From the NCBI GenBank assembly GCA_002393555.1, contig DGSP01000086.1, forward strand, positions 23,126 to 80,591: DNA of 57,466 nt, read 5' to 3'. The stretch comes from Prevotellaceae bacterium UBA4359 (GTDB taxonomy: Bacteria; Bacteroidota; Bacteroidia; Bacteroidales; Bacteroidaceae). The translations under genes and the position numbers were made by a program. The notes beneath the pieces were generated by a model. That model did no database searches. It saw only the letters and a list, made by a program, of their open reading frames with translations, and had not been told where the DNA came from. The first letter of the stretch is position 1; every line of letters begins with the position of its first letter. Below are positions 52,153 to 57,466 of the stretch, piece by piece.

Positions 52153-53316
52153 TTATCCCTGCCCGACGACTTTCAGCTGCGGAGTTATTTTTGGCTTCAG
52201 CGTAATGCGGTTAACGCTCTCACGCTTGCTCTCATCTGCCATGTTCGCATAAATCTGAGTGGTTTCCACGTTCTTGTGTCCGAGCATGTGTTGGACGGTG
52301 TAGATTCCTGTTCCTGCATCAACCTGCAAGGAACCGAAAGTGTGGCGAGCACAGTGGAAGGTGATATGCTTGGTGATGCCCGCGGCTTTGAGCCAGTTCT
52401 TCAAGGTAGTGCCTGTCATCTTGTCCTTGAAGTCGGGAAAGACTTTTGCATCGGGTTCGTATTCTCCGTCGTAGAAGCCGATGAGTTCAAGAGCCTCTTC
52501 GCTGACGGGGTTGTTCACAAGCTGCTGAGTCTTCTGCATACGCACAGTGATATACATGCCTCCATCTCCGTATGGCTGAATCTTCTTCCACGTCAATGCC
52601 TTGACGTCGCTCTTTCTGAGTCCCGTCAGACAAGAGAAGAGGAAGGCTTTCTTCAATACAGGTTCCTTGCAGTCGGTGTTGGCAAGATTTACGAGCTCAG
52701 GTTGTGAGAGGTGTTCCTTCTCCGTTGGGATGGTGTCAATCCTGTCAAGGAAGCCATTGGGATTCTCCTTGATCTTGTGGTCGCGGTAGGCTGTGTGGAG
52801 CACGGCACGGAAGGTTGACCAGTAGCCGGCAATGGTGTTGGTGTGCAGTTTCTGCTTCTTGTGGATGGTCTGTGGAGCGGTATAAAGGTACTCCTTGAAC
52901 TTGTTGCACAGGTCAACGTCTATCTCCCCGAAGGTGCATTTGCCTTCGCAGAAAGTTTCGAAATGCTTATAGACGTTCTGCCACTTGGTGTTTCTGGCAT
53001 CGGCCTTTTTCTTGAACCATGCGAGGAAGTTGCCTTTTTCCTTCTCTCTGTCGAAGAAGTCGTAGCGTTCGTTCACGATGCTCTCATAGCGTCGGCAGCG
53101 CAGTGCCTCGGCTTTTTCCGTCATGCGCTCGTTATAGTCACGCTCGCGCTGGTTCTTGGGCTTGGCAAAGATGTAGATGCCAAGTGACTCATGTCGCTGT
53201 ACCTTCATGGTTGACTCGTCCCTGTAGCCAGGATAGTAGTCAAGGTAGAAGCTCAGTTGCGTACCTTTCTTTATCTTTCGCGTACGCAAGGTTACTGTCT
53301 TACAAATGTTACTCAT
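52153..53316 (-). CDS. int: Tyrosine recombinase (integrase)
   Basis: 387 residues. An arm/core-binding N-terminal part with SAM-like fold (about 100-190) precedes a catalytic domain with Arg in CLTGLRKSD (about 234), HCARHTFG (His and Arg, about 326-329), HMLGHKN and the nucleophile Tyr in TTQIYANM (about 360). This is the Bacteroidetes integrase type that inserts mobilizable elements and CTn-like elements by site-specific recombination. It should have inserted this element into the BspA-type gene. It is transcribed inward, away from the right end. Confidence 0.93.
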   Translation of the reverse strand: MSNICKTVTLRTRKIKKGTQLSFYLDYYPGYRDESTMKVQRHESLGIYIFAKPKNQRERDYNERMTEKAEALRCRRYESIVNERYDFFDREKEKGNFLAWFKKKADARNTKWQNVYKHFETFCEGKCTFGEIDVDLCNKFKEYLYTAPQTIHKKQKLHTNTIAGYWSTFRAVLHTAYRDHKIKENPNGFLDRIDTIPTEKEHLSQPELVNLANTDCKEPVLKKAFLFSCLTGLRKSDVKALTWKKIQPYGDGGMYITVRMQKTQQLVNNPVSEEALELIGFYDGEYEPDAKVFPDFKDKMTGTTLKNWLKAAGITKHITFHCARHTFGSLQVDAGTGIYTVQHMLGHKNVETTQIYANMADESKRESVNRITLKPKITPQLKVVGQG

Positions 53317-53378
53317 ACTTGTATGAAATTTGTTTTGTTAATAATCGAAGGCTATGCATCTCATAGCGGATGCAAAGT

Positions 53379-53450
53379 AACTGCGTGATGGAAGAGTGGC
53401 CAACTTACCCATTCATAACTCATGGATAATTGCACTTTCACGCAGTTGAT
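53379..53450. repeat. TCACGCAGTT repeats between integrase and HTH genes
   Basis: One copy at 53379-53390 on the minus strand (CATCACGCAGTT) and one at 53437-53450 on the plus strand (TTCACGCAGTTGAT), facing each other. Together with the copy at 50635 they form a three-member set. Confidence 0.55.
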
Positions 53451-53465
53451 GCTTATTATTGGGCG

Positions 53466-54455
53466 TTATTGGAGCCTGTAAGCCCCGAATTGTGCCAGTC
53501 TGCTTGCCATTATTCGGTCTAATTCCTCCTTGACAATGAGGTTCTGCACTCCGACTTTCACCTTTGTTAGGTTGTTCGTCTTGACGATTACGCAGATGTT
53601 GCTCTTGGTCATGCCGAACTTTTCGGCAGCTTCGGTGGTGGTGTAATAGGCATCACTCGCCTTCAGGTCGGGACGGAAGATTTCATCCAGATGTTTCTTT
53701 GAATAATAGGTCTTGCCATATTCTCGCTTGGTGGGAATATGGCGGCGGTAGGCTTGGGTGCGCAAGGATTCCTTGGTCGTGGAATATAGGGATTCTGCCT
53801 CATCCGTTGTCAGCCACTCTGTCAAAGCCTCTATCTCGGCAGACACTCCGAAGAGTGCATCCATGTGCTTCCGGCTATAATAGTTCTTGCCAGCTATCTT
53901 ACACATAGGTATGTTGTTTCTCTTGGCTGAAACATAGAGCCAAGATTTCTTTACCTTGTAGGTTGCCATAACATCCTCACCAGAGATATAGTCAAGTGGT
54001 TCGGCAAACATCATTGGTGATTCGCCAATCTGATTCTTGCCTTTCTTTGACAAAAGGGAAGAAGAAGATGAATGAGACGATTTCTTGCTTGGGGTGTTTG
54101 ATGAAGCACCAGGCAACACTCTATGATAAGGATTGCCAGCAAGCATCTTCTCGATGTCTGCCTTGCGGATGAAAGCCATACGGCTGCTGATTCGTGATGC
54201 AGGAAGTTTACCCTCGTTTACCAACTTGTAAACGTACTGACGGGAGCATCCCATGAGGATGGCAGCCTTGGAGAATGTGAGATACTCCTGACTGGCGATG
54301 TCTATAACAGGCTGGACAGCCTTCAAAAAGTCCTGCTGTCTCTTCTTGCGCTGAGCCTTTGCTGCCTCGGCACAATGTTCTGAGCAATACCTCTGCGAGC
54401 CGCTGTTGCAAGTGAACTCCTTACCGCAGAAGGCACATTTTCTTGTCTTTCTCAT
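53466..54455 (-). CDS. Zinc-finger protein with multiple HTH domains (excision/regulation)
   Basis: 329 residues. An N-terminal zinc finger (CAFCGKEFTC ... RYCSEHC, about 7-29) is followed by three helix-turn-helix units of the excisionase/MerR-like type: about 56-108 (LTFSKAAILMGCSRQYVYKL), 150-200 (VMATYKVKKSWLYVSAKRNN) and 215-320 (DEAESLYSTTKESLRTQAYR; TEAAEKFGMTKSNICVIVKT). Multiple HTH units suit binding to the iterated sites upstream. It lies beside the integrase near the right end, typical of an excision or regulatory protein of these elements. Confidence 0.8.
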   Translation of the reverse strand: MRKTRKCAFCGKEFTCNSGSQRYCSEHCAEAAKAQRKKRQQDFLKAVQPVIDIASQEYLTFSKAAILMGCSRQYVYKLVNEGKLPASRISSRMAFIRKADIEKMLAGNPYHRVLPGASSNTPSKKSSHSSSSSLLSKKGKNQIGESPMMFAEPLDYISGEDVMATYKVKKSWLYVSAKRNNIPMCKIAGKNYYSRKHMDALFGVSAEIEALTEWLTTDEAESLYSTTKESLRTQAYRRHIPTKREYGKTYYSKKHLDEIFRPDLKASDAYYTTTEAAEKFGMTKSNICVIVKTNNLTKVKVGVQNLIVKEELDRIMASRLAQFGAYRLQ

Positions 54456-54536
54456 TTGACTCCTTTTTATGTGGTTTTACAATCAATTTCATGCAAACCG
54501 CCACGGAGTGAACTTTCGTCAATCATTGACACCCAT

Positions 54537-54645
54537 TGTCAACTCATTCCACGATGTCACGTTCTTCAAATGAGGTCACTTCCTTACTCTTTTCCCTCTC
54601 GTTAATCTGTCAACCGTTGTACACTCTTGTCAACCTTTGTCAACC
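54537..54645 (+). repeat. TGTCAACC iterons at the element's right end
   Basis: TTGTCAAC (54537-54544), then TGTCAACC at 54608-54615, 54628-54635 and 54638-54645, plus a related CGTCAATCATTGACA palindrome at 54518. They lie in the leader of the zinc-finger/HTH gene, 190-300 bases from the element end. They are candidate integrase/excisionase arm sites or iterons. Confidence 0.65.
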
Positions 54646-54703
54646 CTGTCCACGAGATGGCAAAATAAAAGCCCTCAAAATTCTCCGCGGTAGAAATGCG
54701 TTG

Positions 54704-54711
54704 CAAAGGTA
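54704..54711 (-). promoter_or_regulatory. -7 promoter motif of the zinc-finger/HTH gene
   Basis: Minus-strand TACCTTTG (exact TAnnTTTG). The 240-base leader down to 54455 carries the TGTCAACC iterons. Confidence 0.6.
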
Positions 54712-54827
54712 AGCGGATTTTTGAGAACCACCAAAAAGCAAGTCCGAAGTGTTAAAATATAAATGTGGCTGATATACAAAGGGTTATCTCTATGTGTTTT
54801 TCATTATTTGTGGCTGTTTAGAGGGCT

Positions 54828-55748
54828 CTAAATACAGCCATCGAAAGCAGACCCGCCGATGCTCGTCACGCTGTTGGGGATGTTGATGGAGGTCAGGTCG
54901 CCGCAGTCTTTGAAAGCAGCATATGCAAAAGACTTTACCGTATAGGTGTCACCTTCATAATCAACTGAATTTGGAAGGGTGAGTTTTCCCTTATAGTTGT
55001 TGCCATAAGATACTTCTGCTGTCTGGTTTTCTGAATTCAAAAAATAATAGACATCATCGATTTTCACGTCAATAGCACAAACTGTTCCAAAATTGAACAT
55101 AGAACTGTATTTCTCAATATCTTTAACTGGTACATGAAGAGTAGCATATTCTACGTATGAATCTTGGAAAGCATCGGATGAAAAACTATTAATATATCCA
55201 CATATATAGACATCTTCCAAATTGTCACAGCCAGAAAATGCTTTTGACCCGATACTTGTCACGCTGTTGGGGATGGTGATGGAGGTCAGGCTGCGGCAAC
55301 CAGAGAAAGCAGAACCGCCGATGCTTGTCACGCTGTTGGGGATGGTGACGGAGGTCAGGCCGATGCATTCTTGGAAAGCAGATTCTCCAATCGTTGTCAC
55401 GCTGTTGGGGATGGTGATGGAGGAGGCCATGTAGCAGCAATCAAAGGCATGCGCGCCGATGCTTGTCACGCTGTTGGGGATGGTGACGGAGGTCACCCAG
55501 CAATAGAAGAAAGCATAACTGCCGATGCTTGTCACGCTGTAAGTAATTCCATCATACTCAAAAGATGCTGGTATAGTGACCTCACCACTGTATGTTTGGC
55601 GCTCACCTCTATGTGTCACTTCCGCTTGTTTTGCTTTTTTTACCACATTGTAATAGATGCCATCGATTTCGACATCATACGCAAATGCGTTGAGTGAAAG
55701 CAGCACTCCCAGCACTACCATCACGGATTTAAGAGTTTTTGTTTTCAT
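54828..55748 (-). pseudogene. BspA-type leucine-rich-repeat protein, N-terminal half (split by the element)
   Basis: 306 residues. Signal peptide ends LSLNAFAYD. An N-terminal beta domain (GIYYNVVKKAKQAEVTHRG) precedes 23-residue LRR_5 repeats (VTIPNSVTSIG-x-x-AF). A non-repeat insert (about 180-270, with YYFLNSENQTAEVSY) is followed by one more repeat, and the frame then stops at TAG just inside the element (GSAFDGCI-stop). The missing C-terminal part is at 31248-32280. It would still be secreted but lacks the C-terminal anchoring region. The 5' end overlaps the HEPN-like gene by 20 bases. Confidence 0.8.
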
Positions 55749-56169
55749 TGTTGTAATTCTTTTTAATTTCTTGTATGATTTCTATTAACTTTTCAAAAGA
55801 AGATATTGTTGCACTCATTGTTTGCCTACGTCCATCTGTGTCTTCTATTTTGATGGTTCTCTCTCCAGTTCTTCTAAAGATACGATTATGGGCAAAAGCA
55901 TTACGCAAATGGAAAAACAAACTTTTTATCTTTCCAAAAGAATCTGTGTAATAGAATGTATCAAGAGTATTTGTTTCTGCATTTTCCATACTGTTTTGTA
56001 ACTCAAAACCTTTTTCTTCTTCCAGTTGATTTAGAAAAGGGTTACGGTTTAAATTATAGCCGCTAAAATCAATGTCGTCATTCTCGTAGTATAACAACAC
56101 CTCATTATACAATGTTTCTATTTCTTTAGAAGAAAAAATTGAGTTAGTGACTCTTGGGGTTGTTTCCAT
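55729..56169 (-). CDS. HEPN-like protein (putative RNase toxin)
   Basis: 146 residues, mostly helical. FFHLRNAFAHNRIFRR carries the HEPN motif R-x4-H (RNAFAH, about residues 88-93), which is the catalytic pair of HEPN RNases found in toxin-antitoxin, abortive infection and CRISPR effectors. The C-terminal helix (SFEKLIEIIQEIKKNYNNE) completes the four-helix pattern. It lies 6 bases downstream of the zinc-ribbon gene and overlaps the BspA start by 20 bases. Activity is inferred from the motif only; some LRN-x-x-AH HEPN families are non-catalytic. Confidence 0.65.
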   Translation of the reverse strand: METTPRVTNSIFSSKEIETLYNEVLLYYENDDIDFSGYNLNRNPFLNQLEEEKGFELQNSMENAETNTLDTFYYTDSFGKIKSLFFHLRNAFAHNRIFRRTGERTIKIEDTDGRRQTMSATISSFEKLIEIIQEIKKNYNNENKNS

Positions 56170-56175
56170 TTTACA

Positions 56176-56424
56176 TTATACTTTTCTGTTAATACTATCA
56201 ACTGTACTCTCTAGGTCATTCACATTGCTCTCAAGGTCACTGATTGACTCCTTGATTTCGTCTATTTCATTTTTACAATCTTGGAAAAAGCCAAGGAAAC
56301 GATAACATTGAGGATTATTACATCGGATACCTTTTAATGTACCTCCGTCTATCTCCACATCAACTACTGATAATGCGGTGTTGGAGTTCCCGCAAAAGGG
56401 ACATTCTGGATAGTGTATCATCAT
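56176..56424 (-). CDS. Small zinc-ribbon / coiled-coil protein
   Basis: 82 residues. An N-terminal zinc ribbon (CPFCGN, about 8-13, and CNNPQCYRF, about 35-43) is followed by a coiled coil (EIDEIKESISDLESNVNDLESTVDSI). No family is recognised. It precedes the HEPN-like gene by 6 bases and ends its own leader of about 530 bases. As a small partner of a HEPN protein it could be an antitoxin or sensor, but no such family is known to me. Confidence 0.65.
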   Translation of the reverse strand: MMIHYPECPFCGNSNTALSVVDVEIDGGTLKGIRCNNPQCYRFLGFFQDCKNEIDEIKESISDLESNVNDLESTVDSINRKV

Positions 56425-56429
56425 ACAAT

Positions 56430-56964
56430 TGGTTGCTTACTCGCCCAACCCCGACTTTTGGCATTAAAGTTAGTGGAAACAAAAGGACGTGGGTTGCTGT
56501 TCTCCTGCTAATCCCGATTCCTTGGCTCTGGTAAACCGCACTTATAGGATTAGCAACCAGTTAGCCCACGTCGGGGGAGATATACAGAAGTGACACTTGC
56601 AGACACCTTTATTGTATAGATGTGTAAACGTAACTATACAATTAGGGCTGTCAAGTGACTCGTGAATAAATCACCCACGCGGGCGTTCCGATTGCGTTGT
56701 CTTCTATAAGTGCTCTAAATTTACCAGATTTAGGAATCTGAAGACCAACGTTCGTAAACGCCCTTTTTGGTGCAGGGCAGTCGTTGTCTGCGCGAGACAT
56801 TCACTGCGGGTGCGCCAAACCATCTATGTAAGAATCCCGTCCCCCCTGTGGATGGGGTTGCTATGGCTGTGGAGCCATGCACCGCCCCATCGGGCTAACT
56901 GGATTTTGTGGCTTGCATGGAATGTCTGCACTCTTGCGAGTGAAAGGACACTGCGTGTGCAAGT
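56430..56964 (-). ncRNA. Candidate large structured RNA (about 530 nt)
   Basis: A gene-free region with many perfect stems in nested order. In plus coordinates: GACGTGGG 56486-56493 with CCCACGTC 56565-56572, with TGCTAATCC 56506-56514 / GGATTAGCA 56547-56555 inside; ATTGTATAG 56611-56619 / CTATACAAT 56634-56642; GGGCGTT 56681-56687 / AACGCCC 56757-56763 enclosing GTTGTCTTC / GAAGACCAAC; CAGATT / AATCTG; GCAGT / ACTGC with TGTCT / AGACA inside; GATGGGG 56851-56857 / CCCCATC 56885-56891 enclosing ATGGCT / AGCCAT; and CTTGCA 56912-56917 / TGCAAG 56958-56963. A promoter motif sits directly upstream. It is not RNase P, tmRNA or a group I/II intron by their known motifs. It may be a free RNA or a leader of the zinc-ribbon/HEPN genes. 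Confidence 0.6.
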
Positions 56965-56970
56965 CGGTTG

Positions 56971-56978
56971 CAAATGTA
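56971..56978 (-). promoter_or_regulatory. -7 promoter motif of the structured RNA
   Basis: Minus-strand TACATTTG (TAnnTTTG). The predicted start (about 56964) is exactly at the outermost stem of the structured RNA. Confidence 0.6.
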
Positions 56979-57049
56979 CAAACTATTTTGGCACATTCCA
57001 AATTTTTGTGGAGAAAAGTGTGGGGAAGGGTGTTGAGGTCGTGTGGGTG

Positions 57050-57200
57050 TGTGGCACTACGTGAAACGCCGTTGCATATTCAATTTGCACGGCGTACAAT
57101 TTGTAATTGGTATGGCGTACCATTTGAATATGCAACGGCGTTGTCTTGATGAGCGCAAGCCTGTAAGGCTCGCGGGAGTAGTGGGGAAAGGATCGTGGGC
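57050..57200 (+). repeat. Dispersed intergenic palindromic repeat, copy C
   Basis: GGCACTACGTGAAACGCCG, then TTGCATATTCAATTTGCACG and CGTACAATTTGTAATTGG, a returning arm TTTGAATATGCAACGGCG, and the tail TAAGGCTCGCGGGAGTAGTG with GGGGAAAGGATCG. It is in the same order as copy A (minus strand at 2560-2716). Confidence 0.75.
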
Positions 57201-57299
57201 TTTGCGGGCTTGCGGATGAATGGGTGCATTTTTGGTGGGTTGTATGAAAAAACGAAAAAAAATGTATCATGGACAAAAATGGGCAGGGGAGATTTTTAT

Positions 57300-57307
57300 T
57301 ACCTTTG
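57300..57307 (+). promoter_or_regulatory. -7 promoter motif at the window's right edge
   Basis: TACCTTTG (exact TAnnTTTG). It would drive a gene beyond the window. Downstream, a 14-base unit CAATGAACAATTAA occurs twice (57327-57354) and CCAATAATT three times near the end; no reading frame is seen. Confidence 0.5.
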
Positions 57308-57466
57308 CCGAAGAAAACTCAAAAACAATGAACAATTAACAATGAACAATTAATAAGTAAGTGAACAAAAATAGTATATATAATGCGGCAAGCCGCATGT
57401 TCTTGGACAATAATTACCAATAATTTCCAATAATTGGTTCCAATAATTATTGGATAAAATTATCGT

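Larger units (their letters stand above)
32278..54832. mobile_element. Integrated mobilizable element (about 22.5 kb) carrying defence and thioredoxin cargo
   Basis: The element separates the two halves of one BspA-type gene in the order and orientation expected of an insertion. It encodes a tyrosine recombinase near the right end, HTH/zinc-finger proteins, a replication-like protein, MobC-like and MobA relaxase proteins, and two membrane proteins. No type IV secretion genes are present, so it is mobilizable and not self-transmissible. At the junctions the host frame reads GGCTGTA (right, minus strand) and CTGCAGCGG (left, minus strand). The only shared word is CTG(T/C)A, a candidate crossover site with one mismatch. 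The ends are estimated to within about 10 bases. Confidence 0.8.

Noticed and set aside
56580..56960. Cobalamin riboswitch (AAAATCC next to CACAGCC-like words)
   Set aside because: The B12 box and the order of conserved blocks are missing, and no cobalamin gene follows.
56430..56964. tmRNA
   Set aside because: No tRNA-Ala-like acceptor ends, no CCA end and no tag reading frame with stop.

Overview
The window looks like the chromosome of a Bacteroidales bacterium, most like Prevotella and its relatives. The evidence is: repeated Bacteroidetes-type -7 promoter motifs (TAnnTTTG); a TamL lipoprotein; the DUF4270 lipoprotein beside a one-domain glycogen synthase; a DUF3256 protein; BspA-type leucine-rich-repeat surface proteins; and a Bacteroides-style mobilizable element. 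No organism name can be proved from the sequence alone.

Region 1 (1-18.5 kb) is mostly ordinary chromosome. It holds a GH3 glycosidase, a double ABC ATPase, a YqiA-like esterase, DUF4270 plus glycogen synthase, a WalJ-type metallo-hydrolase, aspS, an orphan antitoxin-like gene, tamL, a DUF3256 protein and a complete MacAB-TolC-type efflux operon. The RNase P RNA gene (rnpB, minus strand) lies at about 18.6-19.1 kb. A dispersed palindromic intergenic repeat occurs at about 2.6, 19.3 and 57.1 kb, with a partial copy at 10.7 kb.

Region 2 (19.4-29.6 kb) is one minus-strand operon of eight genes. In order of transcription it has a three-TM membrane protein, a 1031-residue tubulin/FtsZ-like GTPase, a zinc-ribbon/TM/Big2/MORN protein, and five secreted proteins (one NTF2-like, one with a coiled coil). 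I do not recognise it as a described system. Its 5' leader has a strong stem and may be a separate 6S-like RNA.

Region 3 (about 32.3-54.8 kb) is an inserted element of about 22.5 kb. It splits a BspA-type gene, whose N-terminal half is at 54.8-55.7 kb and C-terminal half at 31.2-32.3 kb. The backbone is a tyrosine recombinase, zinc-finger/HTH proteins, a replication-like protein, MobC- and MobA-like proteins and two membrane proteins. Cargo 1 is an AT-rich defence operon: an OLD/RecF-like ATPase, a small protein with a PD-(D/E)XK-like pattern, two adjacent reverse transcriptases matching DRT type 3, and a short downstream RNA with a CACACACA tract and terminator. Cargo 2 is a Crp-like regulator, two small paralogous proteins and five tandem secreted thioredoxin-fold genes. 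The five thioredoxin genes share nearly the same signal peptide, and most share the same C-terminal tail.

Region 4 (54.8-57.5 kb) has the BspA N-terminal half overlapping a HEPN-like gene (RNAFAH motif), a small zinc-ribbon/coiled-coil gene, and upstream of these a candidate large structured RNA of about 530 nt with its own promoter.

The observations most worth following are the tubulin-like operon, the DRT3 operon with its ATPase/nuclease-like pair, the cassette-like thioredoxin array, and the structured RNA next to the HEPN gene.
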